From Anaeromyces robustus (taxonomy: Eukaryota > Neocallimastigomycota > Neocallimastigomycetes > Neocallimastigales > Neocallimastigaceae): a stretch of 64,000 bases of DNA. Location: the NCBI GenBank assembly GCA_002104895.1, contig MCFG01000029.1, positions 1 to 64,000 on the forward strand, given 5' to 3'. Shown here piece after piece: positions 1 to 12,557 of this stretch. The stretch's first letter is position 1, and each line of letters opens with the position of its first letter. Made by a program: the position numbers and the translations under genes. The notes under the pieces were generated by a model. The model was not told the DNA's origin. It did no database searches and saw only the letters and a list, made by a program, of their open reading frames with translations.

Positions 1-206
1 AAATAATAATAAAAATTTTAAATTAAATAAAAGTAAATTAAAAAAAAGGTATTTTTTTTATTTTTTGTTTTTTTTATTTTTTTTTTTTAATGGTTTTGTC
101 TATTTTTGTCTATTTTACAAATATTTAATTATTTATTATTAATTATTTATTGTTTTTGTTATTAATTATTAATATAATAATATTATCATAATTATTTTTG
201 AGAAAA

Positions 207-257
<51 letters not shown>

Positions 258-339
258 GTAATATATATAATATATATTATATGTTTTTTTTTTAATTCTT
301 ATTTATTATTATATGTTTTATTATTTATTAGTTATTATT
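1..339. other. AT-rich spacer
   Basis: No gene seen. The stretch is almost only A and T, with a (TTA)n microsatellite at about 206-257. The open frame across it is low-complexity (poly-Tyr) and is not a gene. Confidence 0.7.
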
Positions 340-696
340 TTCGGATGTTCCACTTTTGGTACGTACTTCCGCACTTTTACTTAGAATTATGCCTACTGTT
401 AGTGGCCAGATCTGGTCATTATTCAATAGGTATCCCAACAATCTAACCAAGAGCGTCGAAGCTGACAATTCAGTAGGACAAGACAGTAGGTCACACGCAT
501 CTAATAATGATAATAACTTTCCAACTTGATTTAATTTAATAATATACACTATACCATATGAAGTAATTATAAATTATTACTATCTATTAAATAATAAATT
601 ATTATTCTTTATTAGATTAAGTTTTAATATGTACAATTACTTTATAACATGTACTTTTTAAATTAAATTTAAATAAAGTTTTCATTATTTTATTGC

Positions 697-752
<56 letters not shown>
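340..752 (+). mobile_element. 5'-truncated LINE fragment, family 2
   Basis: A G+C-richer block in an A+T desert. Codons from 341 to the stop at 527-529 encode the C-terminal end of a LINE polyprotein; segments such as SALLLRIMPTVSG and SVEADNSVGQDSR align with SAALLNDIMPVVC and NVNADNTVGQPSR at the end of the full-length LINE at 32.7-37.8 kb. A noncoding tail and a long poly-A follow, to about 752. The insertion is bounded by a direct repeat ATTAGTTATTATT (327-339 and 752-764; the first A may belong to the tail), the target-site duplication expected of target-primed reverse transcription. It is a related but clearly different family from the 7 kb and 33 kb copies. Confidence 0.82.
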
Positions 753-754
<2 letters not shown>

Positions 755-828
755 AGTTATTATTAATTTTTATTATTTTTCTTACTGTTACACTTAACAA
801 CAATAATAACAATACATATTATTATTTT

Positions 829-861
<33 letters not shown>

Positions 862-864
<3 letters not shown>

Positions 865-945
865 ATTTTCAGATTTTTTGATTTTCAGATTTTTGATTTT
901 CAGATTTTTGATTTTCAGATTTTTGATTTTTCAGAATTTTGATTT
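862..945. repeat. Short tandem repeat GATTTTCAGATTTTT
   Basis: About five imperfect copies of a 13-16 bp unit (GATTTTCAGATTTTT) following a long poly-T run. The purine/pyrimidine-skewed unit suggests replication slippage. Confidence 0.7.
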
Positions 946-983
946 TAATTTTTTTTTTTTTTTTATTTTGTAACATTAAATAT

Positions 984-1140
<157 letters not shown>

Positions 1141-3852
1141 GATATTTAATAAATATTAAATATTAAATATTAAATATATTATATATATTATATTTTTTTT
1201 CTTTCTAGAAAAATTATATCTATGATAAAAAGTATAATAGTTATTGTATTAAATTAAAATATAATAATCATTTTTAAAAGGAATGTATAGATAATTTCAG
1301 AATATTTCTTTTATTCTTCGTTATATCATTTATTATTTATTTTTATTTTTATTTTTATTTTTACTTTATATCTTAATATATAATAAATAAAAATCAAAAA
1401 GTGTATTTTTTTTCTTCTGTCTAAAAATAATATTTTTTATATTAATGTATAATTTATTAATTTATCAAAAGAAAAAAAAAAAAATCTATATAGATATAGA
1501 TATAGATATAGGTATTTATATATTAAAATGAATTTCTTTAATGTTATACAATAAAATATTGTATAATAAATGCTAAGTTACTGCTATTAATAATGTTATA
1601 CAATTAATGCTAAGTTACTAATAAATTGTTAAGTTACTAAATATACTATTACTAATGTTATACAATAATTTCAGAATATTTCAATAAATGCTAAGTTTAC
1701 GGATATTTATTAATTTTTATTAGTATTTTATGGAAAATATAATTTTATTAAAAATTAAAAATTAAAAAAAAAAAATAAAATGAAATAATCAGTAAGAACA
1801 ATAGAACAAATAGTTAATCCATTGATTCTATTTCTAATTAGTATTTAAAAAAAAAAAAACATTAAGTATTATGATATTCTTTCTTAAAAATGAAATTATT
1901 GATATTACTTAATACTAAGTAAATAAAATATTATAATAATACTAACTTAATAATAATAATAAATAATAAATAATAATATAAATAATAACAAATAATAATA
2001 TCAATAGTTAATAATTATAATAAATAATATATTATTAATATATTTACAAATATATTAATTTTAATAATAATCAATGTTGTAATATCAATCTACGTTGAAT
2101 AATGATGATTGGTATTTTAATTTAAATTTATTTACAGTATTTATTTATTTATTAAATTTTATTTAATATTATTATTATTATAATTATTATTATTATTATT
2201 ATAATTATTATAATTAATTATTATTATTAAATTTTATTTAATATTATTATTATTATTATTAAATTATTATTATAAAAAATTTTATGTATTATACATACGT
2301 ATTATACATACATACGTATTTAATTTTTAATTACTTTATTAAAATTTTTAATTACTTATTAAAATATATTAAATTCTATCTATCATACCCCTTTTCCTTG
2401 TAATAAAGTGTAAGTTCAACTTCAAGTTGAAAGTGTTTAGTTTAGTTTAGTTTAGTTTAGTAGGTGAAAAATAATAGCAGATGAATAACATTGAACATTG
2501 AATATTATAAAATATGTGTCAATATATGACATTTTTTATTTGAAAAAAAAAAAATTAACCTTTCGTTTTCGTTTAATTTATTTACTATTAAATCCTATGT
2601 CTATATGTATTTACATATTATCTATTTATTATATTATTTTTATTTTACTTTTTTTATTTTTACTTTTTTTTTTTTTTTTTAAATCTATTCTTTTATTTGA
2701 TTATAAAAGCAAATGTATTTATTTTATTTTATTTTTATTTTATTTTTACTCTAACTATCTATTTAAGAAGTTTTTTTTTTACTTTTTTTATTTTTAAAAT
2801 AAACCAAGATTTTTTTGGTTTTTAATATTTTATTAATTAAACTTACCAAATAAAATAAAATATCCATAAAGAAAAATTTGATCATGGTGGATAATATTGA
2901 TAGGAAAAAAAAAGATACTTTTTTTTTCTTACTATTTTCTATAATACTATAGAAATATTAAATAAATAAATAAATAAATAAATAAAAAATAAATAAACAA
3001 ATAATACAAATAAATGAATGAATAAATAAATAATTTAATACATAATTCATAAATAATATATAATATACAATATATATATTATATATATATTAATTAATTC
3101 ATAATAAATATAAAGTATGAATAAAGAGTTGAGTTGTCATATTTAATTATTAAATTTATAAAAGTTTTATGATAAGAAATAAGTGAATAAATAAATTAAT
3201 AAATAAATAAATAAATAAATAAAAGTTGATATTTTATAATAATATTTTAAATTAAATCTATTAGTAATAATCAATTGAATTGAATTAAATCAATATATTA
3301 TTATTATATGATCTTAATAAATTAATAATACTTTAATAAGTTAATCATTAAAAATCATTTTATTTATTTATTTTTTTTTTAATTAATAAATTAAATCATC
3401 ATTCATTATTCATTATTATTATTAATATTATTCATTAATATTATTATTCATTATTCATTATGGTTTTAACAGTTATTTAAAAGAAAAAAGAAAAAAATTT
3501 TTCTTTTTCTTTTTTTTTTTTTTCTTTAACACGCCTTTACCTAAATAATTAGGTTATTGTTAAATTGCTTTTGTTTATAAAATTTTATTAATAATTAAGG
3601 TATTTATAATGATTTGTTAATAATATTTGAAAAAAGTAAAAAAAAGTTCAATAATAAAAAAATAGAAATATTATAAAAATAAAATATAAATATAAATATT
3701 TTTATACATTTATTTTTATTTAAAAATTGTAAAAATATTAATTTTTTTTTTTCTTTTTTGTGTGTGTGTTTTAATTTATCTTTTTTTATTATTGTTTTTT
3801 TTTTTTTTGCTTTTTTTTTTATTAAAATATATTTAATAGTTAAATAAATAAA

Positions 3853-4910
3853 ATGGATACTATGCAAAACCATAAGCCACATATTAGAAAGTACCCAGAT
3901 GCCAATGGTTACTTCGGTAAATATGGTGGTAGTTTTGTTAGTGAAGAATTACAAAGAGAAATGAAGAATATTGAAGATGCTTATAATACTATTTGTCGTA
4001 GTCAAGATTTCATTCATGAATTACGTCATATTAGAAAGCATTTCCAAGGTCGTCCAACTCCAGTTTACTACTGTAAGAATTTATCTGACTTAATTGGTGG
4101 AGCTAGAATCTACTTAAAACGTGAAGGTATATTATTATTTATTATTTATTATTATTTATTATTATATATAAAATATATATAATAGAATGAGAATAAAAAA
4201 ATAAAAAATCATAATAAAAGAAAAAAAAATAAAAGGAAAATAAAAAATAAAAAATAAAAAATAAAAAGTAATAATAATAAAGTAAAGGTGAATGAATAAT
4301 AATGAATAATGAATGATATATAAGAAATAATTAAAATAATAAAAAGACAAAAAAAAAAAAAAAAAAAAAAAGATATAATAAATAAAAAATATTTAAATAA
4401 AATATATTTGAGAGAAAAAATTTTATTCAATTAATTATTGGTATATTTTAAAATTTTATTAATTTTTTTTTTTTTTTTACTTTATTTTTTTTTTTACTTA
4501 ATTTTATAAAAAGACTTAAACCACTCTGGTGCTCACAAACTTAACCACTGTATGGGTGAAGCTCTTCTTGCTAAATACATGGGTAAGAAGAAGTTAATTG
4601 CTGAAACTGGTGCTGGTCAACATGGTGTTGCTTTAGCTACCGCTGGTGCTTACTTCAATATTAAAACTGAAATTCATATGGGTGAAATTGATATTGCTAA
4701 GGAACACCCAAATGTTGTCAGAATGAAAATTTTAGGTGCTGATGTTGTTTCTGTTTCTCGTGGTACTAAGACTCTTAAGGATGCTGTCGATAGTGCTTTT
4801 GAAGCCTATTTAGCTGTAATTAATTAATTAACAATAATTAATAATAATTAATAATAATAATAATAGTTAATAATAATAGAATTAATTTATTAGAATTAGA
4901 ATTAAATATA

Positions 4911-4947
<37 letters not shown>

Positions 4948-4999
4948 GAGTAAATTTATTAGAATTAGAATTAGATATAATAATATTATTATTAATATT

Positions 5000-5049
<50 letters not shown>

Positions 5050-6217
5050 TAAAAAATTTTTTTTTTTTTATTTCTATAAAAATTGATTTCAAATATTATA
5101 GGATCCAGTTAACACTATGTAAGATTTTTTATTCATTTTTAATTAAATTAAATTATTAATTAAATTTTTGATGGTATTTATATATATTCATATTTTTATT
5201 ATATATATATATATAAATTTATAAATATAAAGTTACTGTATCGGTTCTGTTGTTGGTCCACACCCATTCCCAATGATGGTTCGTGAATTCCAAAGAGTTG
5301 TTGGTATTGAAGCTAGAGATCAATACTTAGAAATGACTGGTGAACTTCCAGATCACGTTGTTGCTTGCTGTGGTGGTGGTTCAAATGCCATGGGTATTTT
5401 AAGTGCTTTCATTGAAGATCCAGTTAGATTACACATTGTAGAACCTTTAGGTCGTGGTGAAAAGATGGGTGATAATGCCGCCTCTGTTAAATATGGTAGT
5501 GAAGGAATTATTCATGGATTCAGTAAGTCAATAAATATAATATATATATAATACATACGACAATAATACATACGATATATCATGCATACAATATATCATA
5601 CATACAATATATCATACATACGATATATCATACATACGATATATCATACATACGATATATCATACATACGATATATCATACATACGATATATCATACATA
5701 CAATTTCATATATGCGATATTAAATTTTATGTTTTAATTTATTTTATTTATTATTATAATATTATATTATTATACTATTATATTATTATACTATATTATA
5801 TAATAAAATTAAATTAAATTAGATTCTCTTGTTATTAAGGATGAAAAGGGTGAACCAGCTCCAGTTTACTCTTGTGCTAGTGGTCTTGATTACCCAGGTG
5901 TTGGTCCAGAACACGCTTTCCTTGTTGAACAAAAGCGTTTCGAACCACACACTGTTACTGATATTGAATGTATTGAAGCTTTCTTCATTCTTTCCAGACT
6001 CGAAGGTATTATTCCAGCTTTGGAATCTGCTCATGCTGTTGCTTATGCTATTAAGCTTGCTAAGGAAAGAAAGAGTGAATCTATTTTAGTTAACTTAAGT
6101 GGTAGAGGTGATAAGGATATTGACTATGTTGAAGAAACATGGGGTGAATACATGAGTAAATTCCCTAACTACACTCTTTTAGAAGGTGTTGATACTTCTG
6201 GTATTAACATTATTTAA
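3853..6217 (+). CDS. trpB: Tryptophan synthase beta subunit, five exons
   Basis: PLP enzyme that condenses indole and serine to tryptophan. Exons inferred from GT..AG borders and family alignment: 3853-4126, 4514-4815, 5102-5118, 5233-5522, 5823-6217; phases agree and give 425 residues, normal for bacterial TrpB. Visible motifs: the PLP-lysine segment ([11 protein letters not shown]), the catalytic Glu in AETGAGQHG, the phosphate loop [19 protein letters not shown] typical of the main TrpB1 type, and LSGRGDKD, whose Ser contacts the PLP ring. Most fungi carry an alpha-beta fusion (TRP5-type), so a beta-only protein suggests bacterial origin followed by intron gain; no alpha domain is present here. 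Exon 3 is a 17-nt microexon. Codon choice (many GGT, GCT, AAG, TTC, CAC) is less AT-biased than in neighbouring genes, as in strongly expressed genes. A T-rich tract precedes the ATG. Confidence 0.93.
5560..5705. repeat. 16-bp minisatellite inside trpB intron 4
   Basis: About eight to nine copies of CATACATACGATATAT, some with CG changed to CA, fill the 5' half of the 300-bp fourth intron (5523-5822). The array stays inside the intron and does not touch coding sequence. Confidence 0.9.
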
Positions 6218-7020
6218 AGAGATGGTTAAAAAAAAAATCTTTATCTATTTTTAAGGAAATAATAATAATAACAATAATAAAAAAAAAATAAAAAAAAGAA
6301 AAGAAGGATTATATATATTACTATGATCTTTTTTTTTTTTTTTTATTTTTTATTTTTTCAATTATTATTATTATAAATTATAATATTTTTTATAAATATT
6401 TTCACTTAAAAGTAAAAATAAACAAAAAGAGCAATTTAACCTTTTTTTTTAAATAAAAAAAAAAAAAAAAAAAAAAGACGCAAAAAAAAAATATAAAGGA
6501 AAAAAAAAAAAAAAAAGATTCCATGTTATGAAAACATAAAATGTAAATAAATATATATTATATGTTTTTTATGACTGTGATTTTTTTTTATGAAAAGCAA
6601 ACAAAAACAAAAACAAAAATATATTTATGTATATTTTTTTTAATAAAACAATGAACAATGTAAATATCATTTTTGGGAATTAAAAAGCAAAAAAAAAAAT
6701 AAATCTAGAAAAAAAAAATCATATAAAAATAATTATAAAAACTATAATTATTTTTAATTGAATTAAAAATAATAGAATAATTAAAAATATTGTATTATTT
6801 TTAAACAAAAAAAAAATGCAAATAAAAAATAAAAAATAAATAATCAATAATAAATAATAATTAAAAAAGAAAAATCATTTAAATTTTTAATAAGTATTTT
6901 ATTTTTATTTTTATTTTTAAATTTAATTTCATTTTTATTATATTTAATTATAATATTTAATAATTTATAATTTTATAATTGCCAATTTATTATTTATTAA
7001 GTAATTTATTAAATAAATTG
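6218..7020. other. trpB 3' flank, AT-rich spacer
   Basis: No gene seen. Homopolymer A and T tracts; the trpB 3' UTR must lie in the first part, but no single polyadenylation signal stands out because AATAAA-like words are everywhere. Ends at the LINE target site. Confidence 0.6.
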
Positions 7021-7026
7021 GTAGAA

Positions 7027-8940
7027 TGGACAATTTTCCGATTCCTTCAGTATACTTAAAGGAGTTCGACAAGGATGTCCCTTATCTCCTATACTTTTTA
7101 ATTTGTTTATCAACGACATCTTCAACGATTGCCTGCATAATGGTGTGAAAATAGATACTGAATATTGCTGTGGAGGATTATTTGCTGATGATATTGTTCT
7201 TTGTGCCCCTAGTAGATCTCGTATGAATAAACTTCTTCGCTCAGTTAGTAAATGGGCTAAGGACAATGAGATGACTTTTGGAATTAATAAATGTGCCACA
7301 TTTGCTGTTAGACATGAAAATTCGGAATATATTCTTAGAGAAGACCCTACCTTTTATTTAACAGGAATCGCAATCCCTAAAACAGATTGTTATACTTACC
7401 TTGGTGTTCCCTTTCACAAAACTCTAGATTTAAAATTCGTTATTAGTAAAATGAAAAATAAAGTTAGTAAGGCTTTGTTTTCAATTCAAGGTTTTTTAAA
7501 AAATGATCTGATTCCTATTCCTCTTAAAAGAACTTTATTCTCTGCAAAAGTTATTGGACAAGTTTCCTATTACGCTCCTTTGCTTGGTTCTAACAAAAAC
7601 AATACTAGTTCTACACAAACAATTATTAACAAAGGTTTTTATTGGATTTTAGGCTACTCGAAACCTAATTCTTTTGTTTCTATTTATTGCATCTCAAAAG
7701 AACTCAATATTCCTCCACTTTCTGGTAAATGTGCTTTAGCTCAGGTTAGATGTTTTAATAAGTGGAAGGACTCCAACTGCATTATCTCTAAGATAGTTAA
7801 TAATGTTGCTACAACAAGAAAATGGACTTGGGACAAAGAAAGTAAAATATTAAATGATAAATTAAACAATATTTCATCCTCTTCTAAAGAAATTATGGAA
7901 TTCTATTGGGACAGAGACATGAACAGTGATAAATCAATTAAAGCTAAAACTTATAAAATGTACAAATTTGAAGAATCAAGGAATTACTTAAAACTTAATC
8001 TAGAATATCCTGAATATAGCAAAGGTTTTAGGTGGATACTTAGGGCAAGATGTGGATATAAAATCGATGCTAGAGTTGCTAAAGCTGCAAAAATGATTAA
8101 TAATTCTTGTCCTAATTGTTGTTCATGTTGTTTCCATTGTGACAGTTATCAGAGAATTGATCATTGGTTTATAAATTGTTTCTTATTTAAAAATCTTCGT
8201 ATTGATCACTTCTCTGATCTAGATAGAAATTTTTTTTATTTTTTAGATAGTCTTTTTAATAGTTTAGTTAGGACCAGTAATAACCCTAGTGTAGATAATA
8301 GAATTAATAGTATTGTTAAGGGTTATAAAAATAGTAATAATATGAGGATTAATAGTATTAGTAATATAGATATATTAGGTAATAAAAAAATAGTTAATAG
8401 GTATAGTATTTATATTTTTTTAATTGGTGGAAGGGATTATGGTTTTAGTGATAGAATTAGCAATAGTCCATACAAAATGGAATGGGAATGTTTGTTTAAG
8501 TGTCAGACTGAATCTGGTACTTATTCAAAATCCCCATTCTTGTTGCGATCTGCGGCTCTATTGAATGATATCATGCCTGTTGTCTGTAAAAGACAACATA
8601 TATTATTCAATAAATTTAAAACCAACCTCTCCAGGAACGTCAATGCTGATAACACAGTAGGACAGCCTAGTAGGGCAAATGCCGATCCTATTTCCGACCC
8701 TAGTGGAATAGGATAGATCAATTTTACTTTAATTCTATATTTAGAATTAAGGGCTGTATGGATTTATTGTTTTTAAATATTATTATACTACTTTTTTTCC
8801 TCCAGTATTATTATTATTATCTATAATATATTACTGGTTTTTATTTTTTTTTAGTATCATTTTTTTTTCATTATGTGTTTTTTTATGATTCATGTATTTT
8901 AATATTTAAATTCAATAAAGTTGACGTACAAATTGTGTGC

Positions 8941-8979
<39 letters not shown>
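7027..8979 (+). mobile_element. 5'-truncated LINE, family 1
   Basis: Nearly base-for-base copy of the 3' part of the full-length LINE at 32709-37848, starting inside the reverse transcriptase domain and running through the stop, the 3' UTR and a poly-A of about 35. Direct repeat GTAGAA flanks it (7021-7026 and 8980-8985), a short TSD overlapping a two-base microhomology at the truncation point. High identity to the 33 kb copy indicates a recent insertion. Confidence 0.92.
7028..8716 (+). pseudogene. LINE polyprotein, C-terminal part only
   Basis: Open from the truncation point to the normal stop, with no internal stops. It begins just before VRQGCPLSPILF in the reverse transcriptase, keeps the catalytic FADD motif, and retains the C-terminal Cys/His cluster (SCPNCCSCCFHC...H...C). 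The endonuclease, the N-terminal region and the first catalytic Asp of the RT are missing, so it cannot mobilise itself. Differences from the 33 kb copy are scattered substitutions plus a four-codon insertion near residues NNMRINSIS. Confidence 0.9.
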
Positions 8980-8982
<3 letters not shown>

Positions 8983-8985
8983 GAA

Positions 8986-9849
8986 GGTGTTACATTTCGC
9001 AATGTTGTAATTTCATATTGTGAAATTGGATTAAATAAATTGATAATTTATTATATATATTTATTAAAATATTTTAAATATTTAAATATTTAAATATGTA
9101 AATTATTGCGAAATGGCCAAATACTCCCCAGATGAAATCTTCTCTTTTTCCAAAATTTTTTATCCATTAATAATATATTTTATTATAATTTAATATCATT
9201 TTATAATTTAAATTATATATATATATATAATTTTTTTTATTTATTTGTATATGTTGATTTTCCTTTTTCCTTTTTTCCTTTGTTCCTTTTTTCCTTTGTT
9301 CCGTTGTTCTTAAAAATTAAATAATAACCATGAAGAAGAGATTTAGGAAATGGAATGAGAAAATGTCATGAAAAAATTAGAAATGGAAAGAAAGGTGGAA
9401 AATGCTTGCCTATGTTGAAGGAGAATTTTCTATATCAGATGATGAAACTTTAATTGGGTGGCATCTGTATCTAATATGGGGGGGGGAGTTGTTACCATAC
9501 CAGAAAGTGTTTAATATAGTAAATTATTTTTATTTAATCCTATACAAGTAAACCAAAACTCTTTGGAGGTATATTTCACTTGTTGATTTTTTTTCAATTA
9601 TTCAATTATTACTAAAATATAGAAAAAAAAAAAAAAATGAATTTTTAAGGTGCCATTAGATATCAATCTTCTAAATTCACTTCAAAAAAAAAAAACATTA
9701 GAATTGTTCATAGCATATATCATAAATTGTTTATATATAACTTTATTTATAATTAATAAAATATTTTATAATAATAAAAATTATAATTTAAAAGAAAATT
9801 AAATATAAAATCTTTTAAAGATTGTTTTGTTTAAATTTAAATAATAATA
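8986..9849. other. Spacer between LINE and RNA polymerase relic
   Basis: No assignable gene. It contains an 11-bp perfect inverted repeat CATTTCGCAAT / ATTGCGAAATG (8993-9003 and 9105-9115), a pyrimidine-rich TTTTTTCCTTTGTTCC repeat at 9255-9310, and an unusual run of nine G at about 9478-9486. A block at 9330-9540 is less AT-rich and reads as broken open frames; I do not recognise it. It may be the left edge of the viral-type island. Confidence 0.5.
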
Positions 9850-10935
9850 ATAGAATTGCTTCTGGTTATAATGTTATAATAGCCATAATAGCTATAGGAA
9901 ATAATCAAGAAGATCGTGTTATATTTAATGAAGGAAGTATAAGATGAGGATTATTAAAAAATAAGAAATCAGAAAATAAATAATTCGTAAAGAAAAATTA
10001 TTATTTACTAGGTAATGAATTATTTAATGAAAAAGATAAGATACTTAGTAAAAAATATATATATATATGCAGATTATTTAATAGGAAATAAATTCAATCC
10101 ATTACCCGTTAATGAATTTATCTATAAATAACGAAAATATAATTTTTAAATTATATATGATGATAAGTTAATTAATATTGAAGATAATTTTAGAAAACCT
10201 ATGAGAATTAAATTTTAAATCTATTAATCATTTATTCTTCTAATGATATTTTAAAATTAAATTAAATTATTATTTTTTTATTATATAATAAATGCCTATC
10301 ATATTTATAAACTTCAAATAGGTGATAAATTTTCAAGAAGGTATGCGCTCAAAAATAGGTGTTATTGGTGATATTATTCCAGAACATTTATTTACCTTTT
10401 TTACAGAATCAGGAATAATACCAGAGATATTATTATAAATCCTTATGCTTTTTCCTTCTAGAATGACTATAGGTCATTTATTAGAAATGTTAATATCATC
10501 TTATATCGCTTTAGATCCAACTAAATATGGAATAAGATTTATTTTTGATTTATCTTGATATTAATTATGAGGAATTATTAAATAAATTAAATTCTGATAA
10601 TATTCATTTACATTTTCCTACGGATGAAAATATGATAGATCCTATCGAGGGTATATACCTTTTGGTAAAGCTAATATAGGTATTTGTTATTATAATGCAT
10701 TACAACATCAAGTTGAAGAGAAAATGTTTTATAGAAATACTGGTAATATAAACTCTATAACAAAAACAACCAACTGAAAGTAAAAGCTAAAGGAGGTGGT
10801 TTTAAGAATTGATGAAATGGAGAAGAGAGATGCTTTAATAATTCATAATTCAAAATATTTATTAAATTCAGTATTTAAAGATGATTCTCATAAGATTAAA
10901 ATTAATATATGTGAAAATTGTGGTAATATATAATA
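9850..10935 (+). pseudogene. RNA polymerase second-largest subunit (RPB2-like) relic
   Basis: Conserved RPB2 blocks appear in the right order but in shifting frames with internal stops. Near 9855-9950: SGYNVIIAI then NNQEDRVIFNEGS (family: GQN.. and GYNQED). Near 10320-10500: IGDKFSRRYAQKIGVIG, GIIPEILLNPYAFPSRM and TIGHLLEML (family: GDKFSSRHGQKG, NPHAIPSRMT). Near 10650-10920: YIPFGKANIG, YNALQHQVEEKMFYRNTG, KQPTESKAKGGG, RIDEMEKRDALI and a closing CENCG zinc motif. Together these span the hybrid-binding, wall and clamp regions, the C-terminal part of RPB2. Divergence from eukaryotic Pol I/II/III consensus and the RPB1 and RPB10 neighbours favour a nucleocytoplasmic large DNA virus-type polymerase over a host paralogue. 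Several frameshifts make it nonfunctional. Confidence 0.8.
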
Positions 10936-10945
10936 CATACACAAT

Positions 10946-11640
10946 TAATACTTACTCTTGTGACTTGTGATAATTATAAATTAAAAAAGAAGTTTCAGTT
11001 AAGTAATAGTTAAAATCTAATAATAAGATATTTACAAATAGCTAATGTTAAAAAACAAAACGTCTAAAAACAAAGAAACCCCCAGAGAAATTAAAAATTA
11101 AACAAGTTTTCTTTAGATTTATTTATTTTTTTTTTTTTTTGATATTATAGGTAAATAAAGATTCTTCTTTAAATGATATCACATCTATTGAAATATTAAA
11201 TACTTAAAAATATTGAAACTGAAACTGAAAACTGAAATAATAAATGATTCTAAACATAAAATATCTGATGATTTAAATAATATAATAAAATCCTAGTATT
11301 TAACTTTGATAATAATGACTTAAAATAAATACACAATTATTAAATAATATAAATCGTCAATTAACATGTATCACTGAATTATTAAATGACATTAATTTTT
11401 CTATTAAAACAGAACTTAGTAACAATGTATTAAAAGAATTAAAAGAAATAAAAGATATTTTAAAAAAAAAAATAAAAATAATTAAGAATTATTATATTCT
11501 TTAAATCCCACAATCATTGCAAAATATAAACTAATGTAGAACTTTCATCTGTTCTTCTAGTTTGAATAATATAATATTAATTTTAATATTTGTTTTATTA
11601 CATTTTTTTTTTTTTTTTTTTTTTTTTTTACATTTAATAT
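10946..11640 (+). other. Unassigned decayed segment after RPB2 relic
   Basis: No gene recognised. A short open stretch at about 11328-11487 would encode a Leu/Lys/Glu-rich, coiled-coil-like peptide (includes ELLNDINFSIKTEL). It may be the remains of another plus-strand gene of the same island. Ends in a long poly-T near 11610. Confidence 0.4.
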
Positions 11641-11776
11641 TATGTTTTACTTAGATTAACGTATTTTAAAAATACTTTATTGTAGTTTTATTTTTAAAAT
11701 TTTTTAAAATTTTTAAAATGTAATTTTTTTTTTTGATTATTAAAAGAATTTCACTTAATAAAGCAAAGTTCTTAAT

Positions 11777-11823
11777 AATATTATTTTCAATATAGATATC
11801 AAATCTATATTGAAAATAATATT
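11777..11823. repeat. Perfect 21-bp hairpin, 5-nt loop
   Basis: Arms 11777-11797 and 11803-11823 are exact reverse complements around the loop ATCAA. The arms contain TTTCAATATAGAT. Much longer than chance palindromes in this composition. Resembles the short palindromic insertions seen elsewhere in fungi, but no family is recognised. Confidence 0.85.
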
Positions 11824-12232
11824 TAAATGAATTAAAGGAACCACAACTTGTCTTTTTTTCATTAACATTATAATTTATACCATATTTTATATCTATACCA
11901 CATTTCATCAACATTGATTTCTGATTCTTTAGATTCTCTTAGTTTTTTCTTTAATGAATTTACCAACTGGGTCACCCTTTAATACAAATTCTTTATTACT
12001 ATTAGCATCACAAATATTTATTTGTTAAAGTTTTTAAATCTATAGTATTTAAGCATCTATTTTTATTAGCATATGAAAAGAAATAACATTTAGAGTCTGG
12101 AGAAATATTCCACTTAAAATCTATTATTATTTTTACATTCTTTAATTAGTGAAGGATTATTTAATTTTGGTTGTACATATAAACAACCATTAATTTAAGG
12201 GTTATATATAAATTTTGGAGTACTACTAGAAT

Positions 12233-12267
12233 CTATAGTTGGACTATAAGATATAGTCCAACTATAG
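12233..12267. repeat. Perfect 15-bp hairpin, 5-nt loop
   Basis: Arms CTATAGTTGGACTAT (12233-12247) and its exact reverse complement (12253-12267) around loop AAGAT. Same design (5-nt loop) as the hairpin 450 bp upstream, different arm sequence. Confidence 0.85.
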
Positions 12268-12310
12268 AAGGCTTTAAATGTTATTATTTATTTCATTACT
12301 TTTTTGTTTA

Positions 12311-12434
12311 GGGATGTGACCCATTTCACCAACTTAATATACAAAAATTTACACTTTTTAAAAAATACGCCATATTAAAAATGTAATAATTATTTTATTT
12401 TAATAAATAATAAATAATAAATAAATAATAATAA

Positions 12435-12470
<36 letters not shown>

Positions 12471-12521
12471 AAATAAATAAATAAATAAATAAATATATAA
12501 ATAAATAAATAAATAAATATA

Positions 12522-12557
<36 letters not shown>

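Noticed and set aside
2498-2797. 99-codon open frame
   Set aside because: Phe/Ile/Leu/Tyr low-complexity translation of poly-T and TTA tracts; no start context, domain or codon bias.
3604-3882. Minus-strand ORF overlapping the trpB start
   Set aside because: Lys/Ile-rich translation of the T-rich promoter tract, antisense to a firmly identified gene.
7009-7299. Minus-strand 96-aa ORF at the LINE truncation
   Set aside because: Antisense to the RT coding frame; the same shadow appears at 35860-36183.
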